Positions 7,074 to 16,324 of a stretch of DNA of 30,525 nt are shown piece after piece (the first letter of the stretch is position 1; every line of letters begins with the position of its first letter). Under the pieces are notes generated by a model that saw only the letters and a program-made list of their open reading frames with translations, was not told where the DNA came from and did not search any database. This stretch comes from a virus: the IMG/VR virus record IMGVR_UViG_3300042336_000420, positions 1 through 30,525 of that record; one strand, given 5' to 3'. A program made the position numbers and the translations under genes.

Positions 7074-10000
7074 ATGGCAACAATAGTCAGTTTTAACGGT
7101 TCATCGTATTCAATACCTGCAAATGGTGACAGCAATTGGGGCGCAAATGTTTCATCGTATCTCATTGCATTAGCCTCGGGAACTTTACAGCGTTCGGGTG
7201 GTACTTTTACCCTCACGGCTGAATTAAATTTTGGAACTAGTTTCGGACTTAAATCTTTATATTATAAATCAACTGCAGCAAACCCATCTAGCGCAGGAGT
7301 TTTTAAACTCGGCAATAATGAATCTATTGGATGGAGAAATGCAGGAAACACGGCAGATTTTCTTTTAAAAGTAAATGCTTCAAATGCTCTTCAATATGAC
7401 TCTAAAACTTTTCTTTTCTCAGGTGAAATTGTAAATGCTGACATCTCTGCAAGTGCGGCAATTGCTCTTTCAAAACTTGCAGCTCTAACAACTTCAAAAG
7501 CTTTGGTCAGTGATGGGTCTGGAGTTATTTCCGCATCAACAGTGACAAGCACAGAGCTTGGCTATTTATCAGGAGTTACCTCAAGTGTTCAAACTCAACT
7601 TGATGGCAAGCAAGCTTCAGGATCTTATGCTCTTACAACTGGTAAGCTCTCACAATTTGCAGCAACAACAAGCGCTGAACTTGCGGGAGTTATCAGCGAT
7701 GAAACGGGAACGGGTTCACTTGTATTCTCAAACAGTCCATCATTTACAACTCCATCTCTCGGAGTGGCCACAGCCACTTCAATTAATGCTACAACTATCC
7801 CAAGCACTAAGACTTTAGTTGTTACAACTGATAAACTTTCTGTGATGGCTGCAACTTCATCTAGTGAACTCGCTGGAATAATTTCAGATGAAACGGGCTC
7901 TGGCTCTTTAGTATTTGCAAACTCGCCAAGCTTTACAACTCCATCTCTTGGTGCTGCAACTGCAACAAGTATCAACTCAACTACAATTCCAAGCTCAAAA
8001 ACTCTAGTGGTAACTACTGATAAGTTGAGTGTTCTTGCTGCGACTTCATCAAGTGAACTTGCTGGAGTGATTTCGGATGAGACTGGGAGTGGTTCTCTTG
8101 TTTTTGCAACTTCACCAACTCTCACAACTCCCACAATGGATGTTTTAACAATCGATGGCCAAGCCTCAACTCCCTCAACTCCTTCATCGGGCTTTTACAA
8201 AACATATATTAAAGATTCGACTGGTAAACTTACTGTGCTTGATTCTTCAGGTGTTGAGAGAAGTGCAGGGGGCGTAAGTGCATGGGGAGCAAGCACACCT
8301 TATTCTGTCGGTGACTTAGTTACCTATGGAATATTTATTTATTCATGTCTTACGGCTCATACTTCTTCTTCTACGATGGAAACAGATCTTGCTGGAACTT
8401 CTCCAAAATGGAAGATTGTAAACACGGAACCTAGTCAACAGAACTTAATGACTTACGGTTTTGACTTTGAAAGTGGTGATGTTGCAGGTTGGACAGCAGT
8501 CGGTTGTGCTACTGTCACTAATGGATTGCTTGTTAGTGCTGGATCTGGGGGAGCGGCTTTTTCTGCGGCCAATGGCGGCCGTACTAAAGGCGCAAACACG
8601 ACAAGCCCTGCGGTGGTATCAAGTGGACAACTTGATGGATTATACTCTCTAAATTTTGCGACTAGTGGAGCTGGTACAATCGGAGATATGTACATTTCAT
8701 CGACGTATAAAATTCCTATTGCTTACCAATCTACAGTCTTGCAAGTGAAGTTTAAATATAAAGTTGTTAGCGGATCACCTGTCATGGCAGGGACTTCGAG
8801 CAACACTTATGCAGCGGCAATCTATGACCTTGATAACAATAGTTGGTCAACGATGGCCCTTGTTGGGAATTTCAACTTTGTTCAATCAAGTGGAGTCGGT
8901 ACTTTCACAGGGACGTTTCAAGTTCCATACAACTCAACTCAGTTTCAGATTGCTATCTACAATCCAGTAGCACCAACGGGCGCAAGTAGTTTGTATGTTG
9001 ATGATTTTTACGTGGGTCCGCAATTGGGTGCAGACACAGGCACAACAGCTATTGCTACAAATGTTTATCGAGCAAGTTCTCAGTCACTCACAAGCGCATC
9101 GACAACAAAAATCCAGTTTGCAACTATAGTTTTTGACGATGGAAATTGCTACGATGCTACAACAAATTATCGTTACACGGTTAAAACCCCAGGAAGATAT
9201 TTAATTGCAACTCAGTTAGTTTTTGCAGGTAATGCGACAAATATTCGAATTACAATGATATATAAAAATGGATCTGAAATATTTAGATCACATTCAAACA
9301 CTAATATTTTAGCACAATCAACGTATCTCCCCGCGACTTTTACAGCAAATTTATTAGCAGGCGATTACATTGAAGTTTATGGCTATCAAGATAGTGGTGG
9401 TGCCTTAAATGTTGGTGGTTCTAATACGACATTTTTAAGTGTGCAATTACTGACATCACCAGCTGGTTTGATTAACTCTGGAATTATAGCTGCATCTATG
9501 ACAAATGGTTCGGGAGCTGCTCAAAGTATATCAGCAGCAACAAACACCAAAGTTGTTTTTAATACTGTCCTTTTTGATTCAAATAATGCCTTTGATAAAA
9601 CTACTAATTATAGATATACTTTCCCTGCATCAGGTTATTACAGTATTTTTGGAACTATTCCAACTACGGCGCCATCAAGTGCCACCTCTTTAAATGTTTT
9701 GTTATACAAAAATGGTTCACAATCTAAGCAAACATATATTTATATGCCAACTGTTCAGACAACAGCTTGCTCTTATAATTTCCAAGATAGTTATAATGCT
9801 GGAGATTATATAGAAATTTATGTTTTAGCATCTCAGGCTTTTACAATTTACACAGGTGCGGCGGCCTATGGTGGGGCGCAATTAAATGTTCAAAAAATAA
9901 CAGGCCCATCGGTCATTGCTGCGACTGAAACGGTGGCGGCAAGATATACAAACACCGCAGGGACAGCGGTTCCAAACGTTGACACAATTTTAGATTTTCC

Positions 10001-10352
10001 AACAAAAGACTACGACTCTCATAGTGCTGTGACAACAGGAGCGAGTTTTAAATTTTCTGCGCCGAATAGTGGGCTTTATGAAATTTCTGTCAATCTATTA
10101 ACAAATAATCCAACAACCGTTTCCGGAATCATTGGACGCATTAGAAAAAATGGAACTGCAGTAAAATCAACATTATTTACAAGAGAAGTAGCAACTGCGA
10201 CTTATATACCTCTAGTCATTCAAGCAAGAATAAGATTGTTGGCTGGTGAATATGCGGACTTTATTTGCAGTGAAACTGTCAACGCTAACTCCTTAGACAC
10301 AACAACAGGGGCCAATTCTTTTGAAGTAATCAGGGTGGGGAATTATGTATAA
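7074..10352 (+). CDS. Large multidomain fibre protein with repeats and C1q-like domains
   Basis: It encodes 1092 residues from ATG 7074, chosen because GGAAGGA lies 7 bases upstream; an in-frame ATG at 7020 falls in the hairpin region and lacks a ribosome site. The N-terminus (about residues 120-190) has phrases common in phage fibre proteins (e.g. STELGYLSGVTS). Three near-identical 63-residue repeats begin at about 196, 259 and 322. A carbohydrate-binding-like segment (AWGASTPYSVGDLVTYG) starts at about 403 and a FESGDVAGW domain at about 460. Three C1q/TNF-like jelly-rolls follow (about 655-800, 803-950, 955-1092), each with an I/LYKNG-type or RKNG turn. It is probably a trimeric host- or glycan-binding fibre. 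Its place right after the capsid gene leaves open a head-fibre role. Confidence 0.75.
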   Translation: MATIVSFNGSSYSIPANGDSNWGANVSSYLIALASGTLQRSGGTFTLTAELNFGTSFGLKSLYYKSTAANPSSAGVFKLGNNESIGWRNAGNTADFLLKVNASNALQYDSKTFLFSGEIVNADISASAAIALSKLAALTTSKALVSDGSGVISASTVTSTELGYLSGVTSSVQTQLDGKQASGSYALTTGKLSQFAATTSAELAGVISDETGTGSLVFSNSPSFTTPSLGVATATSINATTIPSTKTLVVTTDKLSVMAATSSSELAGIISDETGSGSLVFANSPSFTTPSLGAATATSINSTTIPSSKTLVVTTDKLSVLAATSSSELAGVISDETGSGSLVFATSPTLTTPTMDVLTIDGQASTPSTPSSGFYKTYIKDSTGKLTVLDSSGVERSAGGVSAWGASTPYSVGDLVTYGIFIYSCLTAHTSSSTMETDLAGTSPKWKIVNTEPSQQNLMTYGFDFESGDVAGWTAVGCATVTNGLLVSAGSGGAAFSAANGGRTKGANTTSPAVVSSGQLDGLYSLNFATSGAGTIGDMYISSTYKIPIAYQSTVLQVKFKYKVVSGSPVMAGTSSNTYAAAIYDLDNNSWSTMALVGNFNFVQSSGVGTFTGTFQVPYNSTQFQIAIYNPVAPTGASSLYVDDFYVGPQLGADTGTTAIATNVYRASSQSLTSASTTKIQFATIVFDDGNCYDATTNYRYTVKTPGRYLIATQLVFAGNATNIRITMIYKNGSEIFRSHSNTNILAQSTYLPATFTANLLAGDYIEVYGYQDSGGALNVGGSNTTFLSVQLLTSPAGLINSGIIAASMTNGSGAAQSISAATNTKVVFNTVLFDSNNAFDKTTNYRYTFPASGYYSIFGTIPTTAPSSATSLNVLLYKNGSQSKQTYIYMPTVQTTACSYNFQDSYNAGDYIEIYVLASQAFTIYTGAAAYGGAQLNVQKITGPSVIAATETVAARYTNTAGTAVPNVDTILDFPTKDYDSHSAVTTGASFKFSAPNSGLYEISVNLLTNNPTTVSGIIGRIRKNGTAVKSTLFTREVATATYIPLVIQARIRLLAGEYADFICSETVNANSLDTTTGANSFEVIRVGNYV
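7659..8225 (+). repeat. Three tandem 189-bp coding repeats in the fibre gene
   Basis: Copies begin at 7659, 7848 and 8037, spaced exactly 189 bases (63 codons). Each carries the phrase ELAGVISDETG or a close variant, followed by a GSLVF block; the third copy diverges after about 110 bases. Synonymous differences between copies show the duplication is not recent, while protein sequence is held. Confidence 0.85.
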
Positions 10353-10839
10353 AATTAAAATAATTAAAAATGAAATTAAAACACATGGGGCAAGTTTTGA
10401 AAGCATTGAACTTGCTAACGCTTGGCTTGATGAAGGTAAAAATGCAGAGTGGTGGGGAAAGTCTGAGCAGATCGAGCTTGATCTTGATGGCGTGCCTACT
10501 GGCAACATAATTCCAGCGGAATACACTGTAGTTATTGAAGATATCACGGCACAACTTGAGAAAGAGAAAGCTCTTGAAAAAAGCAAACTTGCATTAGCTC
10601 TTGGTGCTGACTTAGTAGCAGAAATTCGCCTTATAAATATTAATAAAAATATGAGTGCCGAGGTTTACTTGGCTCTTATCCAAGACCAAAGTCTAGCGGC
10701 AATCGAACGTCTTTTATGGGTCGGATCTTTTGAAACTGCGAAAGCTTTCATTCAAAGTTATGATGGCCCTTTTTACACAAGCGAAGAAAAACTAAGTATT
10801 ATCACATTAATTGATTCAGCAATTGAGAAGGTGGTTTAA
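10345..10839 (+). CDS. Hypothetical protein after the fibre gene, possible fibre-assembly partner
   Basis: It encodes 164 residues and overlaps the fibre stop by 8 bases, so it is coupled to it. The N-terminal 45 residues (YKIKIIKNEI, then SIELANAWLDEG and EWWGKSEQIELD) form a small domain of a kind I associate with genes next to phage tail fibres. A charged helix rich in Glu/Lys/Ala follows (about 68-90). The C-terminal half is helical, with the order GADLVAEIRLININKNMS then LIQDQSLAAIERLLWVGS. A role as a fibre chaperone or attachment protein is suggested only by coupling and position. Confidence 0.7.
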   Translation: MYKIKIIKNEIKTHGASFESIELANAWLDEGKNAEWWGKSEQIELDLDGVPTGNIIPAEYTVVIEDITAQLEKEKALEKSKLALALGADLVAEIRLININKNMSAEVYLALIQDQSLAAIERLLWVGSFETAKAFIQSYDGPFYTSEEKLSIITLIDSAIEKVV

Positions 10840-10840
10840 A

Positions 10841-11143
10841 ATGAAAAACATGGGATTAAAATCAAAAGTGCTACAAGATCTAATCAACTTCATGGGTGAA
10901 AAAGATGGCGAGATGCTTAAAAAACATCCTAAAATTACAGCCATCAAAGTAGATACTGTGAGTGCTATGCCAAAAAAAGAAATGATGAAAGATCTTGAGG
11001 AAGAATCTCCTGAAGAAATGCCTGAAGAGGATATGGGTGAGGAAGAAAGTTCAAAATTAGAGAGTTTTGAAAAGGCTCTCGGCTTTGACATTTCTGAAAA
11101 GTTATCTCCTGAAGAACTTAAAAAACTACTTTCTATGATTTAA
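10841..11143 (+). CDS. Small acidic hypothetical protein
   Basis: It encodes 100 residues from ATG 10841. That start is preferred over an in-frame ATG at 10811 because AAGGTGG lies 6 bases ahead and it starts just past the previous stop. The N-terminal 45 residues are basic/hydrophobic; a central run of Glu, Met and Pro (about 50-75) is strongly acidic; the C-terminus (FEKALGFDISEKLSPEELKK) is helical. It is a cotranscribed small virion or assembly factor of unknown function. Confidence 0.65.
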   Translation: MKNMGLKSKVLQDLINFMGEKDGEMLKKHPKITAIKVDTVSAMPKKEMMKDLEEESPEEMPEEDMGEEESSKLESFEKALGFDISEKLSPEELKKLLSMI

Positions 11144-11159
11144 AAAAAAGAGGTCCTTA

Positions 11160-12029
11160 ATGAACACGTCTGAAATGATTTCTGCCATTAAAATAAAAGG
11201 GTCTTTTCCGACTTCAGATGACCTTTTTAGTGATGATGATTTTTTAGTTTTACTTAATCATCAATTTAAGACTGAGATATTCCCCCTTATGATTTCTTTA
11301 AGTGAAGAATATTTTTTGTTATCAAAAGATTATTCAGTGACACAAGGGGGAACTTATAGAATCCCATCAAGAGCCATTGGTGCAAAGCTTAGAGATGTTC
11401 AGTATCTAGATGCAAGCAACAATGTGCAAGATCTTAACCGACTTTTTGAGGAAGATCGCAAAACTACCAAGTCTGGGTTTTACATTGTTAGAAACTCGAT
11501 TGAGCTTACTGACGATTACACCTCAAACACTTTAAGACTTAAGTATTTCGCAAGACCAAATAAACTTGTTTTAACAACAGATTGCGCACAAATAACATCT
11601 ATTGATTCAGCCACTCAAGTGACAACAGACTTTGTACCTGGAGCATTTACGGACACTTTGTATGTTGATTTTGTACAAAATAATAATCCTTATGACTTAC
11701 TATCGTATGACCAGACCTTGGTCGGGGTCTCAGGCTTATCTCTTACTTTTAATTCTTTGCCAGATGGATTGGAAGTAGGCGATTGGGTTTGTCTTGCAAA
11801 CACTTCACCAGTGGCAATGGTGCCTGAAGAGATTCATCCTATTTTAGTTCAAAGTGCTCTCGTGTCTTGTTTAGCTTCAAAAAAAGATAAATCATTAGAG
11901 TATGAAGCGGCAGTCTTAGAGAGAATTAAGCAAGATGCTAAAAACATGATGGACCCACGAGTAGAGAATGACAGTATCAAGTTTAGAACAGGCAATCTTT
12001 TAGGTTACTTTTCAGATCGGTGGTACTAG
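11160..12029 (+). CDS. Head-tail connector (adaptor) protein
   Basis: It encodes 289 residues. The order of elements (helical N-terminus with DDDFLVLLNHQF, a beta-rich middle with YRIPSRAIGAKLRDVQYLD, and a C-terminal helix rich in Glu/Lys) matches the adaptor proteins that sit under the portal in podoviruses (the role of T7 gp11 or P22 gp4). The position between head genes and the large nozzle-like gene agrees. GAGGT lies 6 bases before ATG 11160. The stop TAG abuts the next ATG directly (12027-12032). The function is inferred from gene order and general character, not from a catalytic motif. Confidence 0.6.
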   Translation: MNTSEMISAIKIKGSFPTSDDLFSDDDFLVLLNHQFKTEIFPLMISLSEEYFLLSKDYSVTQGGTYRIPSRAIGAKLRDVQYLDASNNVQDLNRLFEEDRKTTKSGFYIVRNSIELTDDYTSNTLRLKYFARPNKLVLTTDCAQITSIDSATQVTTDFVPGAFTDTLYVDFVQNNNPYDLLSYDQTLVGVSGLSLTFNSLPDGLEVGDWVCLANTSPVAMVPEEIHPILVQSALVSCLASKKDKSLEYEAAVLERIKQDAKNMMDPRVENDSIKFRTGNLLGYFSDRWY

Positions 12030-14501
12030 ATGAGCCAAAAATTAATTTTAAAAATTCGAGGCTTAAACACGAATCAAAACCAATTATCTGAAGTTCCCGA
12101 GGGTGGGCTTCAGGTTGCTAAAAATATGGTTATTGATAAGGATAGTATTGGAGAGTCTAGACGTGGTTTAAAGTATCTAGCAAATCCTCCCGCCTCTTCA
12201 TTGACTAGAATTGATAGACTTACAGGTTATCAAGAAAAGATAATTGCTAGATATTCAAACAATAATACAATGAATTATTATGACGGTACGGGATGGACCG
12301 CATTTTCAGGAACTTATGAAAATCCTGATGATGATTTCGCAAGGATGCGTTTTTCTCAAAGCTCAGGCAATCTTTATTTTACAACCTCAAACGGTGTAAG
12401 AGTTTTAGATAACATTGCAGGTCCAGTCTATTCAACAGGGATGCCGCAAGGACTTGACGGGAGTGGTGCTACAAGTGGCGCAAGTGGCTTTATGGATAAC
12501 AATACCCAAGTTGCTTATCGTATTGTCTGGGGAAGCAAAGACTCTAATAATAATCTTTACCTTGGGGCTCCATCCCAAAGAATTATTGTTGCTAATTCAA
12601 GCGGTGGTGCAAGAGATGTCTCTTTAACCTTTACAATTCCTGCAGGTATTACAACCTCTGACTTTTATCAAATTTATAGATCTCCTTTATCAGCAAGTTC
12701 CACAACAGAGCCAAACGATGAGATGCAATTGGTTTATGAAAATAACCCATCAGGAGCGCAAATCACAGCTAAAAGCATAACTCACACGGATTCAACTCCA
12801 GTAACTTTAATGGGTGCAGCTCTTTACACTAATGCAAGTCAAGAGGGTTTGAGTGAGGCTAATTATCAGCCTCCCCTTGCTAATGATATTTGTGAGTTCA
12901 AAGGCTTCATGTTTTTTGGTAATGTGCAAGACATTGAGAATTTAACTATTAACCTTTTATCAGTCAGTGGAACTGGTCTAGTTGTGGATGACACTATCAC
13001 AATCAACTCAGTCACATATACAGCAAAAGCTACCGAAACCGTGGCAAGCGCTCAATTTAAAGTTACAACTTCAGGAACTCCAGCTCAGAACATTGCCGAC
13101 ACTTCTTTATCTTTAGTAAAAGTCATAAATCAATACACTTCAAACACTTCAATTTATGCTTACTACGAAAGTGGATACGGCGACCTTCCAGGAATTATTA
13201 GACTTGAAAAAAGAGATTTAAGCGCAGCATCTTTTACAGTGAGTGTATCAAGAGCAGCAGCTTGGGACATTGGAACGGGAGAGAGTGCTAATGATAATTA
13301 TATCAATGGACTTATGTGGTCAAAAAATCAACAACCTGAACACGTACCCTACTCTCACTTAGAATTTATCGGGTCAAGAAACTATGCAATTAGGAGAATT
13401 ATTGCTCTTAGAGATTCACTTTTTATTTTAAAAGATGACGGGGTTTATCGCTTAACGGGAAGTGGTGGATCTTGGTCATTAGATCCTTTAGACACATCAA
13501 CAAAAATCATTGCTCCAGACAGTGCCGTGGTAGTTAACAATCAAATATTTTGTTTATCAGATCAAGGCGTGGTTGCTATTTCAGACGTGGGTGTAGAGGT
13601 AAAATCAAGACCTATCGAAAATAAAATACAAGACTTGATCAGTGCTAATTATTCAAACCTTAAAACTCTATCTTTTGGTGTGAATTACGAGACAGACAGA
13701 AAGTATATTTTATTTACTATTAGCAGCTCTTCAGACACTTCATGTACTCAAGCCTTTGTTTACAACACTTTTACAAATGCTTGGACCACTTGGGAGAAAA
13801 GTGTAGTTCATGGCTTTGTAAATGTGGCTGATGACAAATTATATCTTGCAAGCGCAGGGAGTGAAAATGTCTATCAAGAGAGAAAAGATTTTACATTTAC
13901 TGATTTTGTTGATGAAGAGCTTTCTGGTTTCAATATTATTTCACATAATGGCCCAATGGTTTATTTGGACACTGTGCAAGGGGTAGAAATTGGCGACATC
14001 ATTTATCAGTCATCGACTGTTTATGACATCATTATAGATATCGACGTTCCGACAAAGAGATGCGAAACTGCAAACAAAACAGGCTTTGCAAATTCATCGT
14101 GCACAATTTTAAAAGCGATAGAATGTGAATTAGAATTTTCAAATCAGCCCGAGGATAATGCGGGAGTGATGAAACACTTCCAAGAGATTGCTTGGCTCTT
14201 CAGAGATAAGTCTTTTAATAATGGGACAACCTCATTTTATACTGACATAAGCGGTGGATATTCTGAGACTGAGATTGCTGGATCTTTTGGGGCTGATCTT
14301 TGGGGTGGTTTTACTTGGGGTTCTGTACCTTGGGGAGGGATTCAGAGACCAAGTCCTATCAGAGTTTTTATTCCAAGAGAAAAGTCTAGAGGGTCTCTTT
14401 TAAGTATTAAATTAAAAATTAGAAATGCTTATGCGAAGTGGTCGCTAAATGGATGCTCAATGCAGTTTGAATATGTATCCGAAAGAATGACGAGATTATA
14501 A
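12030..14501 (+). CDS. Tail nozzle / tail tubular B-like protein
   Basis: It encodes 823 residues, dominated by beta-strand sequence with repeated short motifs such as DGVYRLTGSGG and SDQGVVAISDVG that resemble propeller blades. The N-terminal pattern (ENPDDDFARMRFSQSSGNLYF) and the later SHLEFIGSRNYAIRRIIALRD are characteristic of podoviral nozzle proteins in my experience. A separate small domain, from about residue 310 to 415 (VDDTITINSVTYTAKATETV), looks inserted and recurs in other phage structural proteins. It is expected to form the hexameric tip of the short tail. GGTGG lies 6 bases ahead of the ATG. The next gene begins one base after the stop. Confidence 0.65.
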   Translation: MSQKLILKIRGLNTNQNQLSEVPEGGLQVAKNMVIDKDSIGESRRGLKYLANPPASSLTRIDRLTGYQEKIIARYSNNNTMNYYDGTGWTAFSGTYENPDDDFARMRFSQSSGNLYFTTSNGVRVLDNIAGPVYSTGMPQGLDGSGATSGASGFMDNNTQVAYRIVWGSKDSNNNLYLGAPSQRIIVANSSGGARDVSLTFTIPAGITTSDFYQIYRSPLSASSTTEPNDEMQLVYENNPSGAQITAKSITHTDSTPVTLMGAALYTNASQEGLSEANYQPPLANDICEFKGFMFFGNVQDIENLTINLLSVSGTGLVVDDTITINSVTYTAKATETVASAQFKVTTSGTPAQNIADTSLSLVKVINQYTSNTSIYAYYESGYGDLPGIIRLEKRDLSAASFTVSVSRAAAWDIGTGESANDNYINGLMWSKNQQPEHVPYSHLEFIGSRNYAIRRIIALRDSLFILKDDGVYRLTGSGGSWSLDPLDTSTKIIAPDSAVVVNNQIFCLSDQGVVAISDVGVEVKSRPIENKIQDLISANYSNLKTLSFGVNYETDRKYILFTISSSSDTSCTQAFVYNTFTNAWTTWEKSVVHGFVNVADDKLYLASAGSENVYQERKDFTFTDFVDEELSGFNIISHNGPMVYLDTVQGVEIGDIIYQSSTVYDIIIDIDVPTKRCETANKTGFANSSCTILKAIECELEFSNQPEDNAGVMKHFQEIAWLFRDKSFNNGTTSFYTDISGGYSETEIAGSFGADLWGGFTWGSVPWGGIQRPSPIRVFIPREKSRGSLLSIKLKIRNAYAKWSLNGCSMQFEYVSERMTRL

Positions 14502-14502
14502 G

Positions 14503-14904
14503 ATGAAAATAAAACCTCAAAAATTTCTAGTTGAATCATTTCAAGAGCAAGCAAGTTGGATCGGGAATCTTTTCGGTCCTCTTAATCAAGTGCTTAATGA
14601 TCTTTGGATCTCATACAATAACAATTTGACGATTGGCGATAACCTTTATCAAGAAATTAAAGAAATAAAGTTTATTAACTCAACTACTAACTTCCCACTA
14701 AAATTTAAAACCAAGTTCAATGTTTTTCCACAAGGATTAAATTTGATTTATCTTTATGACAACACAACTGGGGCAATGGCTTCGCCAAGTGTTGCACCTT
14801 ACATCGTATGGACTTTTTTAAATGGTGAAGTGATAATAAGCAGTATCTCAGGATTAACCTCAAATAGAACTTATACAATGCGTATCCATTGCATTTATGG
14901 TTAG
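14503..14904 (+). CDS. Small virion-associated protein
   Basis: It encodes 133 residues with an N-terminal helix (NLFGPLNQVLNDLWISYNNN) followed by beta-rich sequence ending IHCIYG. Small proteins with an FxPLNxxL segment at this place, between nozzle and ejection proteins, are common in short-tailed phages and are usually unassigned. It follows the nozzle gene after one base with only a weak ribosome site, implying coupled translation. A tail-tip or neck component is plausible but not shown. Confidence 0.65.
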   Translation: MKIKPQKFLVESFQEQASWIGNLFGPLNQVLNDLWISYNNNLTIGDNLYQEIKEIKFINSTTNFPLKFKTKFNVFPQGLNLIYLYDNTTGAMASPSVAPYIVWTFLNGEVIISSISGLTSNRTYTMRIHCIYG

Positions 14905-14918
14905 AGAAAGGATATAAA

Positions 14919-16322
14919 ATGCCATTTGCACCAAAGATAAATCAAGATCAAGCGGGGCAAGCTCCACAAGCTGGACAAGCTGCTCCTAAATTATCGGGAG
15001 TTTCATCATCTTTCAATGTGCCTGGAAGTGGTCAGGCTCAAGCTCCTGGGGCTGCTAAGACTCAAAAATCAAGTGGGCAGTTTCAAAATATTGAGAAGTA
15101 TATTCAAGCCAATCAACCTCAAGGTGAAGTGTTAGGTCAAAAGATTGCTCAAAATGTTGAATCAAAAGTAGGGGAAGGATCTAGCAAATTGCAAAGTATG
15201 GCAACGGCTTTACCGCAAGCTCCTAAATACAATCCTCAAGAAGCAATTGCAAAAGCTGAGACTTTACAAGCTCCAGAGATTGAAGCTTACAAGCAAATGA
15301 AAACCACAGGTGGCTACACTGGCCCTCAAGATATTACAGCTCTTCAGGGTTACGGTGAGGCGGTCAAAGCAAGTGAAGCTGCAAAAGAGGCCGTTTCAAA
15401 AGCTGGAAATTTAGAGGGGCAACAAGCTCTTTTACAGGAGACTTTTGCTAAACCTAGTTACACAAAGGGTGCTAATATTTTAGATCAAATTATTTTAGCT
15501 GGCTCTCAAGGTGGCAAACAAGCAATTGAAAATGTCGGGGAAAAATATAAAGGATTATCTGATCTTTTTGCTAATCAATTCACAGGAACTCAAGGTCAAA
15601 TTGAAGCTTACAAAAAACAAGCTGAAAAAAACAAAGCTTTAATAAGTGAAGCTGAGAAAAAAGCTATGGAGGATTTAATCAATCCACTCCAAAAAGTGGC
15701 AGAAAAAAGAAACATTGAGTATCCACTTTTACAAGAAAGAATTGCTCAAGATATTAAGGATTATAATTTAAATCCTGAAACTCTTGCTTCTCTTGGTCTT
15801 AATGTCGGTCAAAATGTTTATGGATTAGATCTTTCAAAATACGTTACAAGTGATCAGACTCCCCAAACAATTAACACCGTAGCAAATGAAGCTCAAAGGC
15901 AAAAATATCAAGCTCTTTCTAGTTTATTTGATCAAAATGCTGGTCTTATCAGTGAGAAAAATCCAATGCCTGATTATGCGCCTATTTCTTTTAATAAAGA
16001 AGCATTTCAAAAAGACATAACACAAAAAGATTTAGAGTATAAAAAAGCATCTACTCAGCCAATAGATAAAGCTAATTTTGAATCAATAGCTTATTCAACT
16101 CCTCCTCAATCATCACCTGAGGCAAGATTTAGAGCTAATGTTTTGACTCCTTCAGTTTCAGGGATGAGCGTCGAACAAATGAAACAAGCTTTAATTAATG
16201 ACAAACCTTTCGGAAATATGACTAAAGAAGGTTGGACTACTTTCGGTAAAAAAGCTCTTGAAAACTATATTAACAATTTTGAAAATACTTATTCAGCTCA
16301 ATCAAAAATAGGGGAGACTTAA
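14919..16322 (+). CDS. Gln/Ala-rich internal virion protein
   Basis: It encodes 467 residues from ATG 14919, behind AAAGGAT at ideal spacing; an in-frame ATG at 14889 lies inside the previous gene and has no ribosome site. The first 60 residues are low-complexity Gln/Ala/Pro/Gly, followed by long helical segments rich in Gln, Ala, Lys and Glu. No transmembrane segment or enzyme motif is visible. Position and composition fit the internal (ejection) proteins that leave the capsid before DNA in podoviruses. It is followed after two bases by a second protein of the same kind. Confidence 0.6.
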   Translation: MPFAPKINQDQAGQAPQAGQAAPKLSGVSSSFNVPGSGQAQAPGAAKTQKSSGQFQNIEKYIQANQPQGEVLGQKIAQNVESKVGEGSSKLQSMATALPQAPKYNPQEAIAKAETLQAPEIEAYKQMKTTGGYTGPQDITALQGYGEAVKASEAAKEAVSKAGNLEGQQALLQETFAKPSYTKGANILDQIILAGSQGGKQAIENVGEKYKGLSDLFANQFTGTQGQIEAYKKQAEKNKALISEAEKKAMEDLINPLQKVAEKRNIEYPLLQERIAQDIKDYNLNPETLASLGLNVGQNVYGLDLSKYVTSDQTPQTINTVANEAQRQKYQALSSLFDQNAGLISEKNPMPDYAPISFNKEAFQKDITQKDLEYKKASTQPIDKANFESIAYSTPPQSSPEARFRANVLTPSVSGMSVEQMKQALINDKPFGNMTKEGWTTFGKKALENYINNFENTYSAQSKIGET

Positions 16323-16324
16323 CG

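Noticed and set aside
7625-8134. Long antisense reading frame inside the fibre repeats
   Set aside because: It is a mirror of the repeat composition (Val/Ala/Ser-rich, no ribosome site) and lies wholly within the well-supported fibre gene.
7659-8225. CRISPR or noncoding repeat array
   Set aside because: The repeats are 189 bp, in frame and protein-coding, with no spacers.
10293-11091. Antisense reading frames opposite 10293-10586 and 10816-11091
   Set aside because: Ser/Cys/Phe-rich shadows of Glu/Lys-rich coding sequence, without starts or context.
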